NCBI GenBank assembly: GCA_910586575.1
Contig: CAJUJQ010000090.1
Span: 1 to 12,808 of the forward strand
Length of the DNA: 12,808 nt
Direction: 5' to 3'
DNA from: an uncultured Clostridia bacterium
GTDB taxonomy: Bacteria > Bacillota > Clostridia > Oscillospirales > Butyricicoccaceae
The notes under the pieces are model-generated. The model had not been told where the DNA came from, did not search any database, and saw nothing but the letters and a program-made list of their open reading frames with translations. How positions within the stretch are numbered: position 1 is the first letter of the stretch; every line of letters starts with the position of its first letter. A program made the translations under genes and the position numbers. Positions 1-7,800 of the stretch are shown one piece after another.

Positions 1-66
1 GGATGGCGGGCAGGGTGGGTGAATACGGCAAATCTTTTCATTCGCGAGTATAAATATTTTAGCCAT
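1..66 (-). CDS. Start of an unrecognised small phage gene (runs off left edge)
   Basis: Twenty-two codons are visible, beginning MAKIFILANEKICRIH and continuing with a Pro/Cys-rich stretch to the window edge. The ATG has an AAGGAG site at proper spacing and lies 43 bases after the stop of fibre 2, so the gene probably belongs to the same operon. Too little is visible for a family. A second frame on the same strand, from ATG at 104 or 92, is also open to the edge but has only a poor ribosome binding site. Genes after fibres in such phages are often fibre accessory, holin or lysin genes; none of these can be claimed here. Confidence 0.5.
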   Translation of the reverse strand, partial: MAKIFILANEKICRIHPPCPPS

Positions 67-74
67 ATATTGTG

Positions 75-80
75 CTCCTT
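75..80 (-). promoter_or_regulatory. Ribosome binding site of the leftmost gene
   Basis: AAGGAG lies eight bases before the ATG at 66 on the minus strand, in the 43-base gap after the fibre 2 stop. It is the reason for preferring the 66 start over the overlapping frame that opens at 104 or 92. Confidence 0.65.
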
Positions 81-109
81 ATTGTACTGCATACTTCCGC
101 ACATACAGC

Positions 110-2128
110 TTATATGTATAAAATTGTTATATTTAGATCTGCGGAGGGGTTAACTTGCGACTTAAACGAAAAATATGATGAAGTGTATGATGATAAACTT
201 ACAGGGAAATGACGAGCTATCCAGAAATTCCCGTCTCCGTCTCTCACTAAAACAGACACGATTTCGCTAGAACTGGTAAAATTTTCATCACTAAACGTTA
301 TTACAGCACCATAATATCCAGAAGGAGAACTAATTGGACCCCATTCTGCCCTTGGAATATTTATAACAATTTTTTTTAATTGAAACCCTCCGGAAAGAGA
401 GACTCCATTTAGTGTAAAAGAATCTGTTCCTGTATTGGAGGTAACGAAATTGATTTTCTTTGCCTTAATTTCAAGGCAGTCGTCTGACGGCTCCGCGAAA
501 TGAACATAGTCGCCGTCCCCGAGATTGATTTTGGTACCGTAGTTGCTGCTGCCCTTAATCCTAAGGTCGCCAGTCAGCGTCCCGCCGGAAACCGGCAGCG
601 CCCCGACTTCAGAAGCGGTATAGCTTGGCTTTGATGCCGCCTGCGCCCATGCCGCAACAATCGCGTTTTTCAAGTCCCCGAAGGTGATCTTTTTTCCATT
701 CGACGCGCTCACGTCGTCAACCGCAAGATAATCCCCGGCCGCAATGCCGGACGACGACAGCGAGGCCGAGCTGTTAATCAGCGTGTGCAGCGCGGCGGCA
801 GCGCTCGTGGAACTGGTACCGCCACTGCTCAGGGGCACCGTCCCGGTGATAGCAGACGCCGGGAAGGAGGTCGGCGCAGCCCCGGCAGGCCCGGTGTCAC
901 CCTTATCCCCCTTCGGCCCCTGCGGTCCGGCCGCACCCCGCGCCCCTGCTGCGCCGGTCTCGCCCTTTGGCCCCTGCGGCCCGGTCTCGCCCTTATCGCC
1001 CTTGAGCGCGGCCAGCTGCGCCGCCGTAAAATCGGCGTAGGTGAACGCATCGCCCTTTGGGCCTTGTGAACCAGGCGTGCCAGTCTCACCCTTTGGCCCC
1101 TGCGGCCCGGTCTCGCCCTTTGGGCCAGCCGCGCCCGTTTCCCCGGTCTCACCCTTCGGGCCTTGCGCGCCGGTTTCGCCCTTCTCGCCCCGGAGGCCCT
1201 GCGGCCCTCGCAGGGCCTCCAACTGTGCTTCCGTAAAGTCAGCATAGGTAAATGCGTCGCCCTTAGGCCCGGCAGGCCCCTGGATAGGGCCGTTGTTCAC
1301 CCAGTTCTGGCCTTCCGTCCAGATGTAAATATCATACGGCGCGGCAGCGCCAACGCCATACGCGTCCCCGACAGAAGGCGTGGGCACGCCCGCTTCCAGA
1401 AGCGCGGTATCGGCGTAATAGCCAAGCACCCGGAAGCCTTTTCCAGTCTCGCCCTGGATACCCTGTTCTCCCTGCGGCCCGACGGGACCCTGTTCGCCGG
1501 TCTCGCCCTTTGGCCCCTGCGGCCCGGTTTCGCCCTGGACGCCCTGTTCCCCCTTCGGCCCGACGGGACCCCGTTCACCGGTCTCACCCTGCGGCCCCTG
1601 CGGCCCGGTCTCGCCCCGGATACCCTGTTCCCCCCGGTACGGTGCGCCGGTGTCGATATAGCCTTCGCTTGCTTCATCGTACACCCACCACGTCCCATTT
1701 TGCGGGAACGGCATTTTCGCGGTCAGCACCGCCATATCGCGGTACAGCGCGTCCAGCCGCGCTTCCAAATCGCGGAACGCGCCGGGCATCCCGCCGCTGA
1801 ACGCCTCCGCCGCGCCGACCGAGCCGCCGACCTCCAGCTCGAACACATTGGAGTGCTGTTCCCGCCCGTTTTTCATCGCGCGCACCTGTGCCCGGAGCGC
1901 GCCGTTTTCCAAATCCTCGCGCAGCAGTTCGCACGTCAGCGCGTCCGTCTCCCAATCGAGCCGCAGGAAATTTCGCCGCCCGGAGCTGTACCGCAGGTCG
2001 AGCTTATACTCCCAATCCTCGGGCACATCAGCAGAGATCCGCAGATAACGCGTCCGGTTCTCGCCGCTGAAGCCGATCAGCCGGTCGGCGGCGGGGACGG
2101 ATACCCGCCAATCCTTCATGGCAATCAT
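110..2128 (-). CDS. Second collagen-like phage tail fibre / receptor-binding protein (672 aa)
   Basis: I take the ATG at 2128 as start: it has a good ribosome binding site and overlaps the previous gene's TGA as ATGA. The frame is open further to a TTG at 2146, which would add six residues with no support. Residues 1-110 are the N-terminal anchor domain (GENRTRYLRISADVPEDW, SNVFELEV), followed by TWWVYDEA near 146. Gly-X-Y runs at about 160-225 and 285-412 flank a globular module (GYYADTALLEAGVP, APYDIYIWTE, WVNNGPIQG). A hinge follows (TGTVPLSSGGTSSTSAAAAL, about 417-497), then a shaft repeat (ALPVSGGTLTGDLRIKG) and a tip ending NITILYI. The last ~500 bases become AT-rich (30-33% GC in counted 60-base blocks at 121-180 and 361-420). 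Two fibres with the same base and different ends could recognise two receptors or assemble on one baseplate. Confidence 0.92.
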   Translation of the reverse strand: MIAMKDWRVSVPAADRLIGFSGENRTRYLRISADVPEDWEYKLDLRYSSGRRNFLRLDWETDALTCELLREDLENGALRAQVRAMKNGREQHSNVFELEVGGSVGAAEAFSGGMPGAFRDLEARLDALYRDMAVLTAKMPFPQNGTWWVYDEASEGYIDTGAPYRGEQGIRGETGPQGPQGETGERGPVGPKGEQGVQGETGPQGPKGETGEQGPVGPQGEQGIQGETGKGFRVLGYYADTALLEAGVPTPSVGDAYGVGAAAPYDIYIWTEGQNWVNNGPIQGPAGPKGDAFTYADFTEAQLEALRGPQGLRGEKGETGAQGPKGETGETGAAGPKGETGPQGPKGETGTPGSQGPKGDAFTYADFTAAQLAALKGDKGETGPQGPKGETGAAGARGAAGPQGPKGDKGDTGPAGAAPTSFPASAITGTVPLSSGGTSSTSAAAALHTLINSSASLSSSGIAAGDYLAVDDVSASNGKKITFGDLKNAIVAAWAQAASKPSYTASEVGALPVSGGTLTGDLRIKGSSNYGTKINLGDGDYVHFAEPSDDCLEIKAKKINFVTSNTGTDSFTLNGVSLSGGFQLKKIVINIPRAEWGPISSPSGYYGAVITFSDENFTSSSEIVSVLVRDGDGNFWIARHFPVSLSSYTSSYFSFKSQVNPSADLNITILYI
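895..1650 (-). repeat. Collagen-like Gly-X-Y coding repeats of fibre 2
   Basis: Two blocks (about 1455-1650 and 895-1275) of phased G/C-rich repeats encode GETGPQGPKGETGEQGP-type triplets, separated by the globular module at about 1275-1440. Two spacers of the FTYADFT type (1208-1259 and 1001-1053) interrupt the second block. The second spacer is almost identical at DNA level to one in fibre 1. Confidence 0.85.
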
Positions 2129-2775
2129 ACCGCAGCCACCTCCCAAGCGTCCGGGGCCTGTCCGGGGCTAAACGCGGTATCCTGCACGGCGCGCATGATC
2201 TGACCGTCCGTCCACACCATGCACTCGCCGGATTTGTAAAGGTCATGCGCCCCGGAGGGTGCTTCCCACGGCAGCGCGGTTTCGGGGCTTGTCCCGTGGT
2301 ACGCCGCCCAAAGCGCGGAAGCGGCCCCCGGCTTCCAATCCGGGTTCCCCGTGCTGTCATGCGCCTGGCAGCAGCGGTAAGGCACGCCGCCCAGCGCGCG
2401 CACGTCCCCGGCCTGGTACGTTCCGGGCGACCATTCCCCGGCAAGCGCACGGCAGCGGATAACCTCATCCGCCGGCATGGAAGCCGCCTGCGCGCGGAAC
2501 ATTGTCCGCGCCATCGCCCGCACGCCCTGTGCTTCGAGCGCCGCCGCCCTGGCGCGCGCCGCCTGTTCGGCCTGCTCCTGCGCGCGCTGCGCTTCAAACG
2601 CGGCGCGGCGTCCGCTGTCCTCAACGATGTCGAGCAGCGCCGTCCGGCCGTCGTTCAGAACCAGCTTTGCGAACGCGCCGTACTGCGTCAGCTTGCCCTC
2701 AAGTGCCGCCGGAACCTCCCATGAAATGCCAGGAAGCTCGTAAGGCGTCGTTGTCAAATTTTCCTGAATGTACAT
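2125..2775 (-). CDS. Small virion protein with tandem chitin-binding-like (CBM5/12) modules (216 aa)
   Basis: Residues 1-53 form a small beta-rich domain (PYELPGISWEV, KLVLNDGRTALLDI). Residues 54-98 are a charged Ala/Arg/Glu helix, probably a coiled coil. The first module runs from W115 (W115, Y120, G123, Y133, H139, W147, P149, W156) and has the W-Y-G-D-Y-C-H-LW pattern of the CBM5/12 chitin-binding family. The second, from W170 (W170, Y180, G183, W188, D199, P204, P208, W211), keeps the aromatic spacing but lacks the histidine. Such modules bind insoluble glycans; in a phage they probably attach to cell-wall or surface polysaccharide. The gene lies between two collagen-like fibre genes, nine bases after the first and overlapping the second by ATGA. 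An accessory host-binding or fibre-linking role is likely but inferred. Confidence 0.85.
   Translation of the reverse strand: MYIQENLTTTPYELPGISWEVPAALEGKLTQYGAFAKLVLNDGRTALLDIVEDSGRRAAFEAQRAQEQAEQAARARAAALEAQGVRAMARTMFRAQAASMPADEVIRCRALAGEWSPGTYQAGDVRALGGVPYRCCQAHDSTGNPDWKPGAASALWAAYHGTSPETALPWEAPSGAHDLYKSGECMVWTDGQIMRAVQDTAFSPGQAPDAWEVAAV
2136..2144 (-). promoter_or_regulatory. Ribosome binding site that decides the start of fibre 2
   Basis: GGGAGGTGG lies seven bases before the ATG at 2128. It would fall inside the gene if the upstream TTG at 2146 were used, and is too far from the later ATG at 2119. It therefore selects 2128. Confidence 0.8.
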
Positions 2776-2779
2776 AAAG

Positions 2780-2786
2780 CCTCCTT
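2780..2786 (-). promoter_or_regulatory. Ribosome binding site of the CBM-like gene
   Basis: AAGGAGG overlaps the TAA stop of the fibre gene (2787-2785) and lies four bases before the ATG at 2775. The spacing is short but the match is strong, and the arrangement indicates reinitiation or coupling. Confidence 0.85.
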
Positions 2787-4644
2787 ATTTCACCGCAAAA
2801 TAGATGTAGGTTACGCCTGAATAATTCAAGTTCTGGTATATATTGTGATTATCGCCAATGGTGCTGCCGTTTGATACCGTAATACCGCCGGAGGAACCGG
2901 ATCCGTTCATTTTTAAGACGGAGTTATCCTGGCTGTCAGCGTACCCGTCAATTGTGACGCCGAAATAAACAAAGCTTCTTGCTTTAACGGTTCCGCCTTC
3001 GGCAATTACGTAAAAAGGTCTGTCAGGCCCGATTCCATAAACAAAAATATATTTCGGCCTGAATCCCAACGTAATATTTTGCGATACCCCATCAGAATAA
3101 CTGTTCCCATTATACGTCCCCGTCACAATCTCCGAGCCGCCAGCCGTCCCGCCGGAGGACGAGGATACCCCGAGCGCGGTTTTCAGGTTCGCCAGCGTAA
3201 TTTTGCCGCCCGTACCGCCGCTCACGTCGCCGACCGCAAGATAGTCACTGGTCGAAATGCCGGACGACGACAGCGCGGCCGAGCCGTTAATCAGCGCGTA
3301 GAGCGCGGCGGCGGCGCTCGCGGCTCCGGTGCCGCCTTTGGTCAGCGGCACTGTCCCGGTCAGGGAAGCCGCCGGGAAAGAGGTCGGCGTGTCGCCTTTG
3401 TCGCCCTTGTCGCCTTTATCCCCCTTCGGCCCCTGCGGCCCGGTGTCGCCGGTGTAGCCGGTATAGCCGCGCGGCCCCTGTTCGCCGGTGTCGCCCTTTG
3501 GGCCTTTGAGCGCGGCCTTCTGTGCGGCGGTCAGGTTTTCATACGTAATCGCGGCGGCGTTCAGCCCGTCCTCGCCCTTGTAGCCGCGCGGCCCCTGCGG
3601 CCCGGTGGCCCCGGCGTCGCCCTTTGGCCCCTGCGGCCCGGTCGCGCCGGTGTCGCCTTTGTCACCCTTTGGCCCTTGGGGGCCGGCCGCACCTGCGGGG
3701 CCTGCCGGTCCGGCTGCGCCCGCGGGGCCTGCGGGGCCCTGCGGCCCGACCAATGCCGCTTTCTGTGCGTCGGTCAGCATTTCGTAGGTCATGGCGGTGC
3801 CGTTCTTGCCGGGTTCTCCCTGCTCGCCCTTTGGCCCCTTGAGCGCGGCCAGCTGCGCCGCCGTGAAATCGGCGTAGGTAAAGGGGTCGCCCTTTGGCCC
3901 CTGCGCGCCGTCCGCGCCGCGCGCGCCCGGAGGCCCCTCGGGGCCTTGCAGCGGGCCGTTGTTCACCCAGCCATGGGTTTCCGTAAAAACATAGATATCA
4001 TACGGCGCGGCCTGCCCCACGCCATAGCACGCGCCCGCTTCCGGCGCAGGGACGGCGGCTTCCAGGACCGCGCGGTTCGGGAAGTAATCGGATATCGTCA
4101 GCCCAGTTCCCGGAAGCCCCGGTTCCCCCTGCGGCCCCGGCGTGCCCGAGCAGGGCGCGCCCGTGTCCACATAGCTTTCCGCCTCCACGTCATACACCCA
4201 CCACGTGCCGTCCACCACCACCGGCATCTTGCCTGTGATGGTTTCCGCGCGGCGCGCCGCTTCGCTCACCCGCTGTTCCAGCTGCAAAAACTCTCCGGGA
4301 AGCCCGGCGTCAAACGCGGAAACCGCGTCCACGGCGTCCCGCACAACTAGCGTAAAGACATTGCTTTTCACCACCTCCTCTCCGCGCAGGCCGCGCACCT
4401 GCGCCAGCACCTGCCCGGCGCAGGGCACATACTCCCGCCGCAGCTCGGCGGCGAGCACCCCGCCCTCATCGACAAGGGCAAGGATATTCTTCTGCCCGTT
4501 CTCAAATTCGAGGTCGAGCTTGCAGTCCCAACCCGGCACGTCGGCGCGGATGGCAATCCGCCGCGCCAGATGCTCGCCTGTGAACCCGATCTCGCGGTCG
4601 CGCGCCAACGGCACGCGCACGACCCAATGATCCATTTCCAGCAT
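2785..4644 (-). CDS. Collagen-like phage tail fibre / receptor-binding protein (619 aa)
   Basis: Residues 1-105 form a beta-rich N-terminal domain (MLEMDHWVVRVP, ADVPGWDCKLDLEF, SNVFTLVV) expected to anchor the fibre to the baseplate or tail. A helical stretch at about 115-142 leads to a TWWVYD motif near 147. Collagen-like Gly-X-Y runs follow (PQGPKGDKGDTG type), broken by a globular module at about 182-233 (APYDIYVFTE, GWVNNGPLQG) and by three short spacers ending in AL-K/V-G. A hinge (TGTVPLTKGGTGAASAAAAL) precedes the C-terminal tip from about residue 500 (TGTYNGNSY, LGFRPKYIFVYG, YIYFAVK), whose DNA is AT-rich. Gly-X-Y runs in phage fibres are known to form trimeric shafts. The gene is paralogous to the 110-2128 gene in N-domain, shaft modules and hinge but not in tip. 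It follows the intergenic array and is nine bases before the next gene. Confidence 0.92.
   Translation of the reverse strand: MLEMDHWVVRVPLARDREIGFTGEHLARRIAIRADVPGWDCKLDLEFENGQKNILALVDEGGVLAAELRREYVPCAGQVLAQVRGLRGEEVVKSNVFTLVVRDAVDAVSAFDAGLPGEFLQLEQRVSEAARRAETITGKMPVVVDGTWWVYDVEAESYVDTGAPCSGTPGPQGEPGLPGTGLTISDYFPNRAVLEAAVPAPEAGACYGVGQAAPYDIYVFTETHGWVNNGPLQGPEGPPGARGADGAQGPKGDPFTYADFTAAQLAALKGPKGEQGEPGKNGTAMTYEMLTDAQKAALVGPQGPAGPAGAAGPAGPAGAAGPQGPKGDKGDTGATGPQGPKGDAGATGPQGPRGYKGEDGLNAAAITYENLTAAQKAALKGPKGDTGEQGPRGYTGYTGDTGPQGPKGDKGDKGDKGDTPTSFPAASLTGTVPLTKGGTGAASAAAALYALINGSAALSSSGISTSDYLAVGDVSGGTGGKITLANLKTALGVSSSSGGTAGGSEIVTGTYNGNSYSDGVSQNITLGFRPKYIFVYGIGPDRPFYVIAEGGTVKARSFVYFGVTIDGYADSQDNSVLKMNGSGSSGGITVSNGSTIGDNHNIYQNLNYSGVTYIYFAVK
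3370..3960 (-). repeat. Collagen-like Gly-X-Y coding repeats of fibre 1
   Basis: Short G/C-rich units (plus-strand CCCTTTGGCCCCTGCGGCC and variants) recur in phase of nine bases and encode GPQGPKG-type triplets. The runs are interrupted at 3838-3889, 3751-3792 and 3508-3550 by non-collagen spacers. The same units recur in the second fibre gene, making both loci prone to slippage and recombination. Confidence 0.85.
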
Positions 4645-4652
4645 AATCGGTT

Positions 4653-4660
4653 ACCTCCTT
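4653..4660 (-). promoter_or_regulatory. Ribosome binding site of the first fibre gene
   Basis: AAGGAGGT on the minus strand, eight bases before the ATG at 4644. It is a near-perfect Shine-Dalgarno sequence and fixes the start. Confidence 0.9.
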
Positions 4661-4715
4661 ATCAAACGCCCTGCGGGGGCGGCCGCACTCCCGCCCCACC
4701 CCATCAAACACCTTC

Positions 4716-4727
4716 CACAGCGCTGTG
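4716..4727. repeat. Perfect 12-base palindrome in array unit 2
   Basis: CACAGCGCTGTG is its own reverse complement. It sits between the GGCGGGA and GTTTGAT boxes of the second unit, the position occupied by the long hairpin in unit 1 and by a five-base stem (TGCGG/CCGCA at 4672-4687) in unit 3. Confidence 0.75.
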
Positions 4728-4776
4728 ATGGATGCGGCATGTCGTTCCCGCCGCGCCCTATCAAACACCTTTGTAG

Positions 4777-4796
4777 GGGAGGGGCTTGCCCCTCCC
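4777..4796. repeat. Strong GC-rich inverted repeat (hairpin) in array unit 1
   Basis: GGGAGGGGC, two central T bases, then GCCCCTCCC: nine-base perfect arms. In RNA from either strand this gives a very stable stem with a four-base loop. There is no T-run directly after it on the minus strand, so it is not a typical intrinsic terminator; it resembles the palindromic intergenic repeats scattered in many GC-rich gut Clostridia genomes (recalled, not searched). Confidence 0.75.
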
Positions 4797-4867
4797 GCCC
4801 CACACGGCATTTCCGTTTTAACAAATACATCCTACCACCGGAACGGCTCCGCTGTCGTCCCTGCCGG

Positions 4868-7800
4868 TCATTTCGCGGCCTGCTTTTCCATCTTGTCAAG
4901 CTCCTGATTCACCCGTCCTGGATTAAAACCAATCACCTTTTTACCCACGCCGCAGGCTTCGTACATGTAGCGCTTTTGCTTGTCGTCCAATCCGGGAATC
5001 TGGTTGATGGCCTGCATCTTGCGAAGCCCCTTGCTTCCGCTGACGGCCTTCCCATCCTTCCCGGAAATCCCTTCCGCGCCGCTCTGCGCGGCATGGGCAA
5101 TCAGGAACAGGCTTTCACTCAGCCCGCAGGCTTTGGGCGCTTCCCGGCAGCTGGCATACCAACCGGTTTTCGGCTCATAATCCTCGGCCTGCTCAATCCG
5201 GACGACCTCCCGGCTGTACGATTTCACGTTCTTGAGGAACGCTTCCCGCCCATTGCGGTCAAGCGCCTCATACCCGCGCAGCCGTTTCCCTTCGTCCTCC
5301 ATCCGGACAGAAATCTCATCATACGCGGCCTCAAACGCGTCCGTCCCTTCCAATTCGTCCAGATACCACGAATACAGCCAGTCGTCGATTTCCTCCTCGG
5401 TATATTCGAGATTCAACAGCATCTGCCGATTCTCCTCATACAGCGCCGTTTCGCCGTCCCTCCGCGCCAGATAAGCGGCTTCCACCAGCTCGGTCGCCGC
5501 CGCCTGATCTGCGGAATGCTCGGAGTCGCGAATCTCGCGCTCAGTTTTCAGCCCGCCGTCCAGCAGCTGCCGCCGGAACTCCTCCGCCGCTTCCGCGTCC
5601 CCGCCGCGCCGGGCTTTGAGCAGGCTTTTCAAAATCCCGCCCGCGCCCTCGCGCCGCTCGATAGCGGAAGCGATTTTCTCATCGTCAATGCCCAGCCCGT
5701 TCACCAGCTCATGCAGGCTTTCATATTCCGGGCTTTCCGCCTTGTACGCCTGATACAGCAGGTCGATATACGCGCCGGAATCCTTGTCCGCGTCCTTCGT
5801 AACCAGCAGCCGGTAAAACGCCCCGGTATACTCACCGAACGCCTTTCGCAGCACGGGAGAAACGACCGCCAGCAGATCGGTTTCCGCGTTCCCCGCCGGA
5901 ATGCCGCAGCCCTTCTCCAGCACAGCCTTGCCGAACTTCCAGCCGGAGAGCGCCAGCCGCTGCCACTTGGCGGGGGACATTTCCTCATCAGGGTCGGCAA
6001 GCGCGTCCGTCAGGCCGTCCAGCGCGCTTTGCAGGCTCTTGCCCATCGTCACCATATCGTTGAACGAGGACACGCCGCCCACGTCGATATCGTACCACTG
6101 CCCGCCGAGCAGCAGGGAATCCGCCGCGCTGAACAGCTCCGAGCCGCCCAGCGCCATCCCGGCGACCGAGGAAGCCATATCCCTGGAAAACTGCGTCAGC
6201 AGGGAAGCCCACGTAATTTCGCCGTCCTCATCCTCATAACGTTTCTTCTTCCCGGTGAGCGCCGCCGCCGCAAGCGTCATGCCGGAGAACACCGCCGCCG
6301 AAACCGCCTGCGCGGACAGCTGCCGAGCCATCTTCCGCCGCGATTCGCGCAGCGCCGCGCGGTTCCCGTCGTTCCTGTCCAGCGCGTACCGTTTTGCGTT
6401 CGCCCGCCATTCCCCGAAAGAATCATACAGCAGATTGAAATTCTGGAAGGACTGCGTTTTGAACATCACCAATGCTTTTTCCAACTCATTCCCGCTGCGC
6501 AGGATGCCGGGGCGCTGCATGGCGGCATAATTAGGCTGTGTGTGCTCAATCACGCGGTTATAGACTTCCGCGACCTGCCTGTAATACGCATCCGACCGGA
6601 TTCCCGGCGCGTCAGCTCTCCCTTTGTTCTGCTCCCGGACATAATACTCCGACGCCGCCCACAGCGTCCTTGTCGTAGCAAGGTCAACGCCCTGGATCAG
6701 GTTGAGCGCCTTGGGCAGTCCCTTCTTCCGGCTTGTGATATCGCCCAGCTCCATGGTGCTGTAACCCTTCCGCCGGTACCAGTAATCGGGGGTATATTTC
6801 GCAATCGTCTCGATATCGACCGAAAGCGCGGCCTTGGGGTTCAGCGCCTTAATGAGCGGGGCCCAGCCAATTTCACCCGCCGCGGTGGGATAGCTTGCGG
6901 CCTGCTTCATGATAACGCTGAAGTTCATGGTCAGCACCGCCCCCGCGCTTTTCGAGCGCAGCGAAGCCAGCGTCCGCCCGAGGAAACTGCTTTCCCCGCC
7001 CTTCTGCCCCTGTACATCGACAATCATTTTCCGAAGGTATTCCTCCGCGCCGTCGCCCCACTTGCGCTGTAACGCGTCCTTCACCGACCATTCCGAATCC
7101 GTACCGGTCACGTTCAGCAGCTTCTTGAGGTTGCGCACGGGGATTGCGACGCCGTAATAAGTCGCGGTCTGCTCCATGTGGTGGTTGAGTACGTCGAACA
7201 CGTCGGTCAGCTGGATCGGGTTCGTGCCGCTCTGCCGGTTTTTAAGGTTCCCCCAGCCCTCAATCGTCGCGTCAAAGATTTCCCCTTCATACTCCGCCCG
7301 CGAATAATTCGGGTCGGTCTTGATGGGATAGTACCGGTTCACCGTCGCGCGTTCATAGCCGTCCAGCACAACGCTTGTCTCGTTGATCGCGTCCTTCGCC
7401 ATGCCGTTTAAGTACTCGCTCACCCGCTCCGCGTAGGCTCTCACATCGCTGTCCATGTTCACCGTCAGGCTGCGAAGCCCGGCCTCGTCCAGCCGCACCC
7501 GGACGCTCTTGTTGTAGGCTTCTTTCAACTTGCCTTTCGCGTACAACGCCGCGTCCGGGATAGTAACGCCGCCCTCCAGAATGTGCCTGCGGTTGGCGGG
7601 GTGCTTCGCGTGCAGATAAAGGCTCACCTGCTGCGCGGGGGTGATTTTCGTGCGCACAGGCTCCAATTTGCCGCCCACAATCGCCATGCCCCGCACGTCA
7701 ATCAGCGCCGCTTTCTTCCCGGTCAGCTTCTCCATGAAAGCCCTGTCGGAATGCCAGCGGTCAAAGAACCGTTCGCTCCGCATCCGGAAATCCTGCGCTT

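Larger units (their letters stand above)
4661..4799 (-). repeat. Three-unit degenerate palindrome array in the intergenic gap
   Basis: The 223-base gap 4645-4867 holds no convincing gene. On the minus strand it contains three units, each a GGCGGGA box (4793-4799, 4746-4752, 4689-4695), then a palindrome, then a GTTTGAT box (4760-4766, 4703-4709, 4661-4667). Where one unit joins the next, GTTTGAT and GGCGGGA are always seven bases apart, giving a 21-base block GTTTGATRGGGYGSGGCGGGA at two junctions. The last GTTTGAT box directly abuts the fibre gene's ribosome binding site. The remaining 4800-4867 shows nothing clear. I found no convincing sigma-70 promoter in the gap. Confidence 0.65.

Noticed and set aside
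1..104. Alternative minus-strand frame starting at 104 or 92
   Set aside because: It is open to the left edge but its upstream sequence has only a weak ribosome binding site; the 66 start has AAGGAG at normal spacing. The choice is not certain.
110..600. Possible diversity-generating retroelement target at the fibre tip
   Set aside because: No reverse transcriptase, no template repeat of the tip and no C-type lectin ending are visible in the window.
895..1650. CRISPR-like appearance of short repeats in the fibre genes
   Set aside because: The repeats are in frame, have no unique spacers of constant length and encode collagen-like triplets.
1163..2203. 346-residue open frame on the plus strand opposite fibre 2
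   Set aside because: Antisense of collagen repeats; Gly-X-Y codons give long open frames in several frames.
4777..4796. Rho-independent terminator
   Set aside because: The stem is strong but no T-run follows it in the direction of transcription; downstream fibre genes lack an obvious promoter of their own, so termination here would silence them.
4651..4899. 82-residue minus-strand frame across the intergenic array
   Set aside because: Its peptide repeats (RCLIGRGG, RCLMGWGG) simply translate the DNA repeat units; no ribosome binding site at its start and it overlaps the end of the polyvalent gene.
4739..7072. 777-residue open frame on the plus strand opposite the polyvalent gene
   Set aside because: It is a shadow of the GC-rich minus-strand codons, has low-complexity Arg/Pro/Leu content, no ribosome binding site of note and no recognisable domain.
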